NCBI GenBank assembly: GCA_965276635.1
Contig: CBDIBC010000004.1
Span: 248,001-312,000, forward strand
Direction: 5' to 3'
Source: CBDIBC01 sp965276635
GTDB taxonomy: Bacteria > Actinomycetota > Acidimicrobiia > Acidimicrobiales > Palsa-688
DNA length: 64,000 nucleotides
Shown: positions 1 through 7,998 of the stretch, one piece after another
Layout of the letters: each line of letters opens with the position of its first letter
How positions within the stretch are numbered: position 1 is the first letter of the stretch
Translations under genes and position numbers: made by a program
Notes under the pieces: model-generated
The model's database searches: none
What the model was told of the DNA's origin: nothing
What the model saw: only the letters and a program-made list of their open reading frames with translations

Positions 1-1
1 G

Positions 2-415
2 CGGACCATCGCCACCACCAAGCTCGGACGGGGCATCCGGGCCGTCGCCCAGGACCCGGAGACGGCCACCCTGATGGGGGTCAACATCGACCGGACCATC
101 ATGTACACGTTCCTCCTCGGGGGCTTGATGGCCGGGGTGGCCGCCATGCTGTGGGGCGTGCGCTTCGAGCAGACCCGGTTCGACATCGGGTTCCTGCCGG
201 GCGTGAAGGCCTTCACCGCCGCCGTCCTCGGGGGCATCGGCAACATCCGCGGCGCCCTCCTCGGCGGGCTGGTCATCGGGCTGCTCGAGCTGTACGGCGC
301 CAGCATCTTCGGCTCGCAGTGGCGTGACCCGGTGGTCTTCGTGGTCCTGGTCCTGGTCCTGGTGTTCCGCCCGACCGGCCTGCTCGGTGAGTCCCTGACC
401 CGGTCGCGCGCATGA
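2..415 (+). CDS. livH: Branched-chain amino acid ABC transporter permease LivH (5' end outside window)
   Basis: This is the C-terminal 137 residues of an inner-membrane permease that pairs with LivM to form the channel of a high-affinity branched-chain amino acid (or related substrate) importer. The frame is open from base 2. It shows the family's cytoplasmic coupling segment (GRGIRAVAQDPETATLMGV, about residues 10-28 of the fragment), which contacts the ATPases. Three hydrophobic membrane segments follow, and the tail FRPTGLLG is typical of LivH. The stop overlaps the livM start by 4 nt (ATGA), so the four transporter genes are translationally coupled. No substrate-binding protein is visible, so the exact substrate is unknown. 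The beginning of the gene lies to the left of the window. Confidence 0.93.
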   Translation, partial: RTIATTKLGRGIRAVAQDPETATLMGVNIDRTIMYTFLLGGLMAGVAAMLWGVRFEQTRFDIGFLPGVKAFTAAVLGGIGNIRGALLGGLVIGLLELYGASIFGSQWRDPVVFVVLVLVLVFRPTGLLGESLTRSRA

Positions 416-1539
416 CCGACCTGGCCACCCCCGGCCGCGGCGTCACCCCCCGACGACCCCGGGGTGTGGGCGTGCCCGGCCGCCTGGGCCGGCTGTGGAA
501 TGCCCAGCCACTGCCCGTGCGAGCGCTGGCCGTGGTGGTCCTGTTCCTCATCCTCGCCGTGCTGCTGCCCTCCGGGCCGGTCGGTCGCTTCATGACACCG
601 CAGAGCGACTGGCCGACGGTGTTGTTCAATCCCATCGGGACCTACATCCTCCTGGCCCTCGGCCTCAACGTCGTCGTCGGCGAGGCCGGCATGCTCGACC
701 TCGGCTACGTCGGCTTCTACGCCGTCGGCGGCTACGCCATGGGCCTGCTCGGCACCAAGCAGCACTGGAGCTTCTGGATCATCCTGCCCGTCGGCGTGGC
801 CCTCTCGGCCCTGTCCGGGCTCGTCCTCGGCGCTCCCACCCTGCGGCTGCGCGGGGACTACCTGGCCATCGTCACCCTCGGCTTCGGGCTCATCATCCAG
901 CAGGTGGCCAAGAACTCCAGCTGGGACGGCGGCTCCCAAGGGGTCGTGAACATCCCGCACCCACCGAGCATCGGTCACCTGAAGGTGTTCGACTACTCCA
1001 TCGGGAACGCCAAGTCGTACTACTACCTGATCCTGGCCGCCATCTTCCTGGTGGTGTTCCTGGTGCGGCGACTGAAGTCCAGCCGGGTGGGGCGAGCCTG
1101 GGTGGCCATCAGGGAGGACGAGGACGCGGCCGAGCTGATGGGGGTCCCCACCTACCGGTTCCGGCTGTGGGCCTTCGCCATCGGGGCCGCCATCGGCGGC
1201 TTCACCGGCGTCCTCTTCGCGGCCAAGACCATCTCCATCGACCCCGACGTGTTCCCCTACGCCACCAGCGTGATCATCCTGGTCTGCGTGGTGTTGGGCG
1301 GCTCCGGGAACCTGCCGGGCGTGATCCTCGGCGCCTTCGTGGTGGCCTGGATCCCCGAGAAGCTGCGCTTCGTGGACCGCTACAAGATCCTCGGCACCGG
1401 CGTCCTGCTCGTCGCGTTCATGATCTTCCGGCCGGAAGGGCTCCTGCCGTCGCGGCGCAAGAAGGCGGAGATGGCCGACGCGGCCGGTGGCGGCATGAGC
1501 ACGCCCATCGTGGCCCCCGGAGCCGAGGGCGGCCAGTGA
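412..1539 (+). CDS. livM: Branched-chain amino acid ABC transporter permease LivM
   Basis: Second permease of the LivHMGF importer, 375 residues, near the usual LivM length. A basic N-terminus of about 35 residues is followed by roughly ten membrane segments. The conserved blocks LGLNVVVGEAGMLDLGY (around 83-99), LRLRGDYLAIVTLGFG (around 144-159) and the coupling loop GRAWVAIREDEDAAELMGV (around 227-245) are clear. The C-terminal FRPEGLLPSRR is typical. It overlaps livH and livG by 4 nt at either end. The start ATG at 412 is the one that overlaps the livH stop. Confidence 0.95.
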   Translation: MTDLATPGRGVTPRRPRGVGVPGRLGRLWNAQPLPVRALAVVVLFLILAVLLPSGPVGRFMTPQSDWPTVLFNPIGTYILLALGLNVVVGEAGMLDLGYVGFYAVGGYAMGLLGTKQHWSFWIILPVGVALSALSGLVLGAPTLRLRGDYLAIVTLGFGLIIQQVAKNSSWDGGSQGVVNIPHPPSIGHLKVFDYSIGNAKSYYYLILAAIFLVVFLVRRLKSSRVGRAWVAIREDEDAAELMGVPTYRFRLWAFAIGAAIGGFTGVLFAAKTISIDPDVFPYATSVIILVCVVLGGSGNLPGVILGAFVVAWIPEKLRFVDRYKILGTGVLLVAFMIFRPEGLLPSRRKKAEMADAAGGGMSTPIVAPGAEGGQ

Positions 1540-2366
1540 GCGCGCTGCCGGCGGCCGACGGGTCCCGGGCCCTCCTGGAGCTCGACGGGGTCAGCGTCCG
1601 ATTCGGCGGGGTGGTGGCCATCAACGAGCTCGACCTCACCGTGGAGAAGGGGGAGATCTTCGCGCTCATCGGCCCCAACGGCGCCGGCAAGACATCCACG
1701 TTCAACATCGTCACCGGGGTGTACCAGCCGAGTGGTGGGGAGATCCGCCTCAATGGCCGCCGTCTGCATGGGATGAAGCCCCACCGCATCACCCAGCTCG
1801 GCGTGGCCCGCACCTTCCAGAACATCCGGCTGTTCCCCGAGATGAGCGCCCTGGAGAACGTCATGGTCGGTGCCGACGCCCGGCACCGCACCGGCATCGC
1901 CGGTGCCGTGCTCGGCCTGCCCCGTCACCGCCGGGAGCAGCGCGAGGGGGAGGCCACCGCCCGGGAGATCCTGGACTTCGTCGGCATCCCCCAGGTGGCC
2001 GACGAGGCGGCGCGGAACCTGCCCTACGGTGACCAGCGGCGCCTGGAGATCGCCCGGGCGATGGCGACCGGCCCGCAGCTGCTGTTGCTCGACGAGCCGG
2101 CAGCCGGCATGAACCCGGCGGAGAAGCGCTCGCTCCAGGACCTCATCCGACGCATCCGCGCCGAGCAGATCACCGTGCTGCTCATCGAGCACGACATGGG
2201 CCTGGTCATGGGCATCAGCGACCGCATCGCCGTGCTCGACTTCGGTCGCAAGATCGCCGAGGGCCTGCCGGCACAGGTGCAGTCCGACCCGCAGGTCATC
2301 GAGGCCTACCTGGGCGCCCCTGACGAAGAGCCGGGAGGTGGCGCGCATGGCGCTGCTGGAGCTTGA
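1536..2366 (+). CDS. livG: Branched-chain amino acid ABC transporter ATP-binding protein LivG
   Basis: Cytoplasmic ATPase subunit, 276 residues. Walker A is GPNGAGKTS (around residues 46-54). A LivG-type Q-loop region, VARTFQNIRLFPEM, lies near 91-104, and Walker B is LLLLDEPAAGMNP. The long LivG-specific insert between the Q-loop and the signature is present. The ABC signature is NLPYGDQRRLEIARA, where PYGDQ replaces the common SGGQ, as is usual for LivG. The GTG at 1536 overlaps the livM stop in GTGA and gives a normal N-terminus (VSALPAADG). The same frame is open further upstream, but that stretch is only a shadow of livM. Confidence 0.94.
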   Translation: MSALPAADGSRALLELDGVSVRFGGVVAINELDLTVEKGEIFALIGPNGAGKTSTFNIVTGVYQPSGGEIRLNGRRLHGMKPHRITQLGVARTFQNIRLFPEMSALENVMVGADARHRTGIAGAVLGLPRHRREQREGEATAREILDFVGIPQVADEAARNLPYGDQRRLEIARAMATGPQLLLLDEPAAGMNPAEKRSLQDLIRRIRAEQITVLLIEHDMGLVMGISDRIAVLDFGRKIAEGLPAQVQSDPQVIEAYLGAPDEEPGGGAHGAAGA

Positions 2367-3069
2367 GGACATCCACGTCTTCTACGGCGCGGTCGAGGCC
2401 CTGCGCGGCGTCACCCTGTCGGTCGAGCAGGGCGAGATCGTGGCGCTCATCGGCGCCAACGGCGCCGGGAAGACCACCACCTTGAAGACCATCTCCGGGG
2501 TGCGGCCCGTCCGTCAGGGCCGCGTCCGCTTCGACGGGCGCGACATCACTCGCCTGGCCGGCCACAAGCGGGTGGACCTCGGCCTGAGCCAGGCGCCCGA
2601 GGGCCGGGGCATCTTCCCTGGCATGACCGTGGCCGAGAACCTGGAGATGGGGGCGTTCAACCGCAAGGGCGATCTGAGCGGCGACTTCGATCGGGTCTTC
2701 GGGCTGTTCCCCCGCCTGGCCGAGCGGCGCAAGCAGGTGGGAGGAACGCTGTCCGGCGGTGAGCAGCAGATGCTGGCCATCGGTCGGGCCCTCATGGCCA
2801 AGCCCGAGGTCCTGCTCCTCGACGAGCCGTCGATGGGCCTGGCACCCAAGCTGGTCACCCAGATCTTCACCATCCTCAGGGAGATCAACACGCAGGGGAC
2901 CACGGTGCTGCTCGTCGAGCAGAACGCCGTGCAGGCCCTGGCTCTGGCTCACCGGGCCTACGTCATCGAGATCGGCAGCATCGTGCGCACCGCCCCGGCC
3001 GCCGAGCTGCTCCACGACGACGCCGTGCGCGCCGCCTACCTCGGCGGCGACCTGGCCACCGACGCCTGA
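2347..3069 (+). CDS. livF: Branched-chain amino acid ABC transporter ATP-binding protein LivF
   Basis: Second ATPase of the LivHMGF importer, 240 residues. Walker A is GANGAGKTTT, the signature is LSGGEQQMLAIGRAL and Walker B is EVLLLDEPSMGLAP, followed by the switch histidine region VLLVEQNA that marks LivF. ATG 2347 was chosen over the in-frame GTG 2338 because a Shine-Dalgarno GGGAGGTG sits 6-7 nt before it. That start overlaps the end of livG by 20 nt. Last gene of the transporter operon; fbiC follows after 34 nt on the same strand. Confidence 0.94.
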   Translation: MALLELEDIHVFYGAVEALRGVTLSVEQGEIVALIGANGAGKTTTLKTISGVRPVRQGRVRFDGRDITRLAGHKRVDLGLSQAPEGRGIFPGMTVAENLEMGAFNRKGDLSGDFDRVFGLFPRLAERRKQVGGTLSGGEQQMLAIGRALMAKPEVLLLDEPSMGLAPKLVTQIFTILREINTQGTTVLLVEQNAVQALALAHRAYVIEIGSIVRTAPAAELLHDDAVRAAYLGGDLATDA

Positions 3070-3103
3070 CCGGCAGCTGCTCCACACCCAGTAGCTTGCC
3101 AAT

Positions 3104-5392
3104 GTGGCTGATCTGCACTGGCTCGAGAACGCTCCGCGGCACGAGCTGCTGACTGCGGCCCGGCGGCGGCGTGACGAGGCGCACGGCACCCGGACCACCT
3201 TCTCGCCCAAGGTGTTCATCCCCCTCACCCACCTCTGTCGCGATCGTTGCGGCTACTGCACGTTCGCCCAGCCCCCGGCCCGGGTCCAGGCTCCGTACCT
3301 CGACCTGGAGGAGGTCCTGGCCATCGCCCGCGCCGGCGCCGCCGCCGGTTGCCACGAGGCACTGTTCACCCTGGGCGAGAAACCCGAGCTCCGCTACCCG
3401 GCGGCCGCCACCTGGCTCTCCGAGCACGGCTATGCCAGCACCGTCGACTACCTGGTGGAAGCGGCCGCGGCCGTCCGGGACCAGACCGGCCTCCTCCCGC
3501 ATGCCAACGCCGGGGCGCTCGACGCCGAAGAGCTCGCCCGCCTGCGGGCCGTCAGCGCATCGCAGGGAATGATGCTCGAGACGCTGGTCGACGAGCTCCC
3601 CGCCCACCGCGGGTCGCCGGACAAGGCCCCGGCGCGCCGCCTGGCCACGCTCGAGGCGGCCGGCCGGTTGGCCATCCCCTTCACCACCGGGATCCTGGTC
3701 GGCATCGGCGAGTCGCGCGCCGACCGCCTGGCCGCCCTGGACGCCGTCGCCGCTGCCCACGGGCGCCACGGCCATGTCCAGGAGGTGATCGTCCAGAACT
3801 TCCTCCCCAAGCCGGGCACGGCCATGCACGCCGTGCCGGCCTGCGACCGCGACGAGTACCTCTGGACGGTGGCCGCCGCCCGCCTGGTCCTGCCGGACGC
3901 CATCCATCTCCAGGCCCCGCCGAACCTGAGCGACGACTTCGGTGACCTGCTCGACGCCGGCATCGACGACTGGGGTGGGGTGTCGCCGGTGACCATCGAC
4001 CACGTCAACCCCGAACGGCCCTGGCCGGCCCTGGACCGGCTGCGCACCGTGACCGAGTCGCGTGGCCACGCCCTGGCCCCTCGCCTGACGCTCTACCCCG
4101 AGCATGCCCTCGACCCTGGGCGCTGGCTGGCGCCCGAGATGGTGGCGGCCGTCCTGGAGCGATCGGACGCCGAAGGGCTGGGGCGGGATGCCGATCGCTG
4201 GTTCTCCGGCGGCGACGCCGATGCGCCGCTCCTCATCGACTGGCGTGGCGACCGGCGGGACGGGGAGCGCAACCGCATCGGCGGGCCCGTTGCCGAGGTC
4301 CTGGCCGGCGTCGGCGCCGGCCAGGAGCCGGGGATCGAGGAGCTGACCGCCTTGTTCGCGGCACGCGGCCCCGAGGTGCGGGCCGTGGCCGAGGTGGCCG
4401 ACGACCTCCGTCGCCAGGTCGTCGGCGAACCGGTCACCTTTGTCATCAACCGGAACATCAACTACACCAATGTCTGCACGTTCAAGTGCCGGTTCTGCGC
4501 CTTCTCCAAGGGCCCTCGGTCGCTCAACCTGCGCGGCGACCCCTATCTGCTCGGTGTCGACGAGATCACCCGTCGGGTGGTGGAGGCCGAGGAGCGCGGC
4601 GCCACCGAGGTCTGCCTGCAAGGCGGCATCCACCCCAGCTTCGACGGCGACTACTACCTCGACGTCATCCGGGCGGTGCGCGCCGCGTCGGAGCGCATCC
4701 ACATCCACGGGTTCACCGCCCTGGAGGTGACCGAGGGGGCCCGCCGCCTGGGCGAGCCGCTCGAGGATTACCTGCGCCGACTGGTCGACGCCGGCCTCAA
4801 GACCCTGCCCGGGACGGCCGCCGAGATCCTCGACGACGACATCCGGGCCATCCTGTGCCCGGACAAGATCAACACCGAGCAGTGGCTGCACGCCCACCGC
4901 ACCGCCCACTCCGTCGGCCTGCGATCGAACGTGACCATCATGTTCGGCGCCGTCGAGCAGCCCGTGCACTGGGCCCGCCACCTGGTCAGGACCCGCGACC
5001 TCCAGAAGGAGACCGGCGGGTTCACCGAGTTCGTGCCGCTCCCGTTCGTGCACATGGCCACGCCGCTGCACCTGCAGCGCCGCAGCCGCCTCGGCCCCAC
5101 CTTCCGGGAAGCCGTGCTCATCCACGCCGTCGGCCGCATCGCCTACCACGGCTGGATCGACAACATCCAGGCCTCCTGGGTCAAACTCGGCCGCTCGGCC
5201 ATCCCGCAGCTGCTCTCCGCCGGCTGCAACGACCTGGGGGGCACCCTCATGGACGAGAACATCTCCCGCGCCGCCGGCGCCAGCCACGGCCAGCTCATGG
5301 AACCGGCCGACTTCGCTGCCATCGTGGAGCCGCTCGGGAGGCCCCTCGAACAACGCACCACCCTCTACGGGCGGGTGCCGGCTCCGGCGTAG
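3104..5392 (+). CDS. fbiC: FO synthase, fused CofG/CofH (coenzyme F420 biosynthesis)
   Basis: Joins 5-amino-6-ribitylaminouracil and tyrosine to make FO, the deazaflavin chromophore of F420. It has two radical SAM halves in one chain. The CofG half carries the CX3CX2C cluster motif at C45, C49, C52 (LCRDRCGYC). The CofH half carries its own at C458, C462, C465 (CTFKCRFC), each binding a [4Fe-4S] cluster and SAM. At 762 residues it is somewhat shorter than mycobacterial FbiC (about 850), because the N-terminal lead-in and linker are short. The start is GTG at 3104. It is read in the same direction as livF but has no obvious functional link to it. A fused FO synthase is characteristic of Actinomycetota. 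Confidence 0.95.
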   Translation: MADLHWLENAPRHELLTAARRRRDEAHGTRTTFSPKVFIPLTHLCRDRCGYCTFAQPPARVQAPYLDLEEVLAIARAGAAAGCHEALFTLGEKPELRYPAAATWLSEHGYASTVDYLVEAAAAVRDQTGLLPHANAGALDAEELARLRAVSASQGMMLETLVDELPAHRGSPDKAPARRLATLEAAGRLAIPFTTGILVGIGESRADRLAALDAVAAAHGRHGHVQEVIVQNFLPKPGTAMHAVPACDRDEYLWTVAAARLVLPDAIHLQAPPNLSDDFGDLLDAGIDDWGGVSPVTIDHVNPERPWPALDRLRTVTESRGHALAPRLTLYPEHALDPGRWLAPEMVAAVLERSDAEGLGRDADRWFSGGDADAPLLIDWRGDRRDGERNRIGGPVAEVLAGVGAGQEPGIEELTALFAARGPEVRAVAEVADDLRRQVVGEPVTFVINRNINYTNVCTFKCRFCAFSKGPRSLNLRGDPYLLGVDEITRRVVEAEERGATEVCLQGGIHPSFDGDYYLDVIRAVRAASERIHIHGFTALEVTEGARRLGEPLEDYLRRLVDAGLKTLPGTAAEILDDDIRAILCPDKINTEQWLHAHRTAHSVGLRSNVTIMFGAVEQPVHWARHLVRTRDLQKETGGFTEFVPLPFVHMATPLHLQRRSRLGPTFREAVLIHAVGRIAYHGWIDNIQASWVKLGRSAIPQLLSAGCNDLGGTLMDENISRAAGASHGQLMEPADFAAIVEPLGRPLEQRTTLYGRVPAPA

Positions 5393-5453
5393 GGAGCAGG
5401 CGCGTTGGGCTCTCAGGCCGCGAACACGGGTGGTCGATGGGACGACGGCCGGC

Positions 5454-5497
<44 letters not shown>

Positions 5498-5551
5498 TCA
5501 TTCTGGGGTCAACAAAATAGCGCCTGTGATAGTTTGTTGACCCCAGAATGA
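5498..5551. repeat. Perfect 19-bp inverted repeat with 16-nt loop
   Basis: The left arm TCATTCTGGGGTCAACAAA (5498-5516) is exactly complementary to the right arm (5533-5551) around a 16-nt loop. It lies between two convergent genes, so a bidirectional terminator is possible. However, the arms are only moderately GC-rich and no T-tract follows. The right-arm region contains AGTTTGTTGACCCCAG, which matches 14 of 16 bases of the palindrome near 60139. That suggests a dispersed palindromic element or the ends of a tiny mobile element. Confidence 0.85.
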
Positions 5552-5629
5552 GCGCACCCGGGGTATCCGGCCGCAACCAGCCGCCCGGAGGGCCGGGGCC
5601 TGGCCGGCCGAAGGAAGACGGAGGTGGGG

Positions 5630-6154
5630 CTAGCGCGAGCCGACGGGCGAGACGGCCCGGCCGGGACGGGCGGTGACGGTCCCGTCGGCGTCGATCACCC
5701 CGCTGCGGTCGGCGGCGCCGAGCGACCCGCCAGCGGCCCGCTGGACCATGTCGGTCAGGGTGAACGAGTCCAGCAGGAGGCGCATGTGCTCGCCGACGTC
5801 GGACCACAGGGCGAGCAGCACGCACTGGCCCTCGTGGTCGCAGGCGCCGTTCTGGTGGGGCTCGCCGAAGTCGCCGGCCACGATCGGGCCCTCCACCGCG
5901 CTGACGATCTGGCCGAGGGTGATCTCGGCCGGATCCCTGGCCAGGACATACCCGCCGCCCACGCCCCGCTTGGAGCGGACCAGGCCGGCGCCCTTCAGGG
6001 CGAGGAGGATCTGCTCCAGGTACGGCTGGGGGAGTCCGGTCCGCTCGGCGATGTCGCGCACCGAGGTCGGCTGGGTGCGACCGGCGTGCAGGGCCAGCGA
6101 CAGCAGCGCCCGACTGGCATAGTCACCCCGAGTCGAAACCTTCACGCCATCCAT
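5630..6154 (-). CDS. Rrf2-family transcriptional regulator
   Basis: A 174-residue DNA-binding protein with the Rrf2 winged helix in the first 80 residues (STRGDYASRALLSLAL, then VRDIAERTGLPQPYLEQIL, then the wing GGGYVLARDP). The iron-sulfur cysteine loop is reduced: C105 and C111 (ACDHEGQC) are present, but the first of the three IscR-type cysteines is replaced (around P99), with H100 next to it. It may bind a cluster with non-cysteine ligands or have lost the cluster. It is transcribed divergently from the phosphodiesterase, with 64 nt between the start codons, which is where an operator would lie. IscR, NsrR and CymR subtypes cannot be separated from sequence alone. Confidence 0.88.
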   Translation of the reverse strand: MDGVKVSTRGDYASRALLSLALHAGRTQPTSVRDIAERTGLPQPYLEQILLALKGAGLVRSKRGVGGGYVLARDPAEITLGQIVSAVEGPIVAGDFGEPHQNGACDHEGQCVLLALWSDVGEHMRLLLDSFTLTDMVQRAAGGSLGAADRSGVIDADGTVTARPGRAVSPVGSR

Positions 6155-6218
6155 GGTAGGTCTCCGACACGCGGTCGCGGGGACTCACCCGTCGCCGCCA
6201 GGCGTCCGGAGGACCTGC

Positions 6219-7352
6219 GTGCCCGAACCCGTTGTCCCCGCCCCGAGCGGCCCGGTGCTGCCCGACTACGGGCAACGATGCCTGACCAACATCATCCCGG
6301 CGCTGTTGCGGCCGCCGGGCGATCGACCGTCGTGGATGCCGGCACCGGCCGCCGACGCGACACAGGTGGTCGTGGTGGTGCTCGACGGGCTGGGATGGGA
6401 GCAGCTGGGCGCCCGGCCGGGCGTGGCGCCGACCCTCACGGCGATGACCGGAGGGGCCATCACCTCGGTCGTGCCCACCACCACCGCCACCGCGCTGACG
6501 TCGATCGTCGTCGGCCGGCCACCGGCCGCCCACGGCATCGTCGGGTACCGGATGCGGGTGCCGGGCCCCGAGGGCACCGACGAGGTGCTCAACGTCCTGC
6601 GGTGGCGCACTGCGACGGGCGATGCCCGGGATTCGTTCCCGCCCCGAGCCGCACAGACGCTGCCGGCCTTCGGGGGCCACGACGTGCCGGTCGTGAGCCG
6701 GGGGGCCTTCGCCGGCACCGGCTTCAGCCTCGCCCATCTGGGCGATACCCGCCTGGCGGCCTGGGCGCTACCGTCCAGCATCGCGGTGGAGGTCCGCCAC
6801 CTCCTCGCCGCCGGGGAACCGCTCGTCTACGTCTACTACGACGGGGTGGACAAGATCGCCCACCTGACCGGCCTCGGTGAGCACTACGACGCCGAGGTGG
6901 GCGCGGCCGACGCGCTGGTGGCCGAGCTGGCCGGCCTGCTCCCCGCCCGCGCCGCGCTGGTGGTCACCGCCGACCACGGCCAGGTCGACGTAGGCCCGAA
7001 CCTGGTGCCGCTCGACCCCGACGTGCTGGCCCTGACCACCCTGGTGTCAGGAGAGGCCCGGTTCCGGTGGCTGCACGCCCGGCCGGGGGAGGTGTCCTCG
7101 CTGGAGGCCCTGGCCGCCGAGCGCCACGGCACCGACGGCTGGGTCGTCACCTGCGAGCAGGCGGAGGCCGACGGGTGGTTCGGGGGGCCGTTGTCCGAGG
7201 ACATCCGTCACCGCCTGGGCGACGTGGCCGTGGTGGCGCGCCAGCCCGTGGGTTTCCTGGAGCCTGGCGAGAGCGGCGACCGCCTCGTCTGCCGCCACGG
7301 CGGCCTGACCACGGCCGAGATGTTCGTGCCCCTGCTCGCCACCTCCGGCTGA
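6219..7352 (+). CDS. Alkaline-phosphatase-superfamily phosphodiesterase/nucleotide pyrophosphatase
   Basis: A 377-residue type I phosphodiesterase / NPP-like hydrolase. Metal and nucleophile motifs are in order: VVVLDGLGW (first metal Asp), SVVPTTTATALTS (nucleophile Thr region), YYDGVDKIAHLTG (Asp and His), VTADHGQ (Asp and His). No signal peptide is evident, so it is probably cytoplasmic, and its substrate is unknown. GTG 6219 was chosen because an excellent Shine-Dalgarno (CCGGAGGA, 6206-6213) sits 5 nt upstream. The reading frame extends back to 6153, which would overlap the start of the divergent Rrf2 gene and is unlikely. It ends 17 nt before bpa and may be co-transcribed with it. Confidence 0.88.
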   Translation: MPEPVVPAPSGPVLPDYGQRCLTNIIPALLRPPGDRPSWMPAPAADATQVVVVVLDGLGWEQLGARPGVAPTLTAMTGGAITSVVPTTTATALTSIVVGRPPAAHGIVGYRMRVPGPEGTDEVLNVLRWRTATGDARDSFPPRAAQTLPAFGGHDVPVVSRGAFAGTGFSLAHLGDTRLAAWALPSSIAVEVRHLLAAGEPLVYVYYDGVDKIAHLTGLGEHYDAEVGAADALVAELAGLLPARAALVVTADHGQVDVGPNLVPLDPDVLALTTLVSGEARFRWLHARPGEVSSLEALAAERHGTDGWVVTCEQAEADGWFGGPLSEDIRHRLGDVAVVARQPVGFLEPGESGDRLVCRHGGLTTAEMFVPLLATSG

Positions 7353-7369
7353 GCCGGCAGACTGGGGAC

Positions 7370-7876
7370 ATGCAACCTCAGGACATGACGTCTCCTCAGA
7401 TGGTGATCGTGGACGGGCCCGGCGGCGAGCAGGCGCCCGACGGGGTCGAGCAGTCCGGCGAGCAGGTCGAGCAGCCCGGCGAGCAGGTCGAGCAACCCGG
7501 CAAGGTGATGCGGATCGGCTCCATGATCAAGCAGCTCCTGGAGGAGGTACGCCAGGCACCGCTCGACGAGGCCTCCCGCAGCCGCCTGCGGGAGATCTAC
7601 GACACCTCCGTGAAGGAGCTGTCCGAGGGCCTGTCGCCCGACCTGCGCGACGAGCTGGCCCGGGTGGCCATGCCGTTCGCCGATGCCATCCCGTCGGAGT
7701 CCGAGCTGCGGGTGGCCCAGGCGCAGCTGGTGGGATGGCTCGAGGGCCTGTTCCACGGGATCCAGGCCACCCTGTTCGCCCAGCAGATGGCAGCACGGAA
7801 CCAGCTGGAGGAGATGCGCCGGCGCAGCCTCCCGGCGGCCACCGACGATCGGGGACCGGGTGGGCAGTACCTGTGA
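7370..7876 (+). CDS. bpa: Bacterial proteasome activator Bpa (PafE-like)
   Basis: A 168-residue homologue of the ring-forming, ATP-independent activator that opens the actinobacterial 20S proteasome. The conserved helical core runs from KVMRIGSMIKQLLEEVR through LREIYDTSVKEL and AQAQLVGWLEGLFHGIQ to FAQQMAARNQLEEMR. The last four residues are GQYL, the C-terminal tail that docks into the proteasome alpha ring. The N-terminus is disordered and contains two perfect 21-bp repeats (7460-7480, 7481-7501) encoding EQVEQPG. No proteasome or Pup genes lie in the window. The match to mycobacterial Bpa is strong, so proteasome activation is a confident family-based call. Confidence 0.92.
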   Translation: MQPQDMTSPQMVIVDGPGGEQAPDGVEQSGEQVEQPGEQVEQPGKVMRIGSMIKQLLEEVRQAPLDEASRSRLREIYDTSVKELSEGLSPDLRDELARVAMPFADAIPSESELRVAQAQLVGWLEGLFHGIQATLFAQQMAARNQLEEMRRRSLPAATDDRGPGGQYL

Positions 7877-7930
7877 GCGACGGGCCCGCAGCGCGCTACG
7901 ATCGCAGGGCGTAAATCACACCGATGTAAG

Positions 7931-7965
7931 TTGTCCACAGCCGTGTCCACAGCCACTGTGGACAG
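7931..7965. promoter_or_regulatory. Cluster of three DnaA-box-like 9-mers upstream of dnaE1
   Basis: TTGTCCACA (7931-7939, +) is exactly the preferred high-GC actinobacterial DnaA box. GTGTCCACA (7943-7951, +) and CTGTCCACA (7957-7965, read on -) each differ only at the first base. All three lie within 35 bp and 34 nt before the dnaE1 GTG. Tight spacing and mixed orientation are what a DnaA-bound regulatory site looks like. oriC itself is unlikely because dnaA and dnaN are not adjacent. DnaA control of dnaE1 is inferred. Confidence 0.6.
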
Positions 7966-7998
7966 TCGGCTCGGGAACCGCAGCCAGGAGGCGGCACC

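Noticed and set aside
495..1535. Open frame upstream of livG
   Set aside because: It is Arg/Pro-rich and lies opposite in codon phase to the clear livM; livG begins at 1536.
2963..5353. Long minus-strand open frame across fbiC
   Set aside because: Shadow of the radical SAM gene with low-complexity composition.
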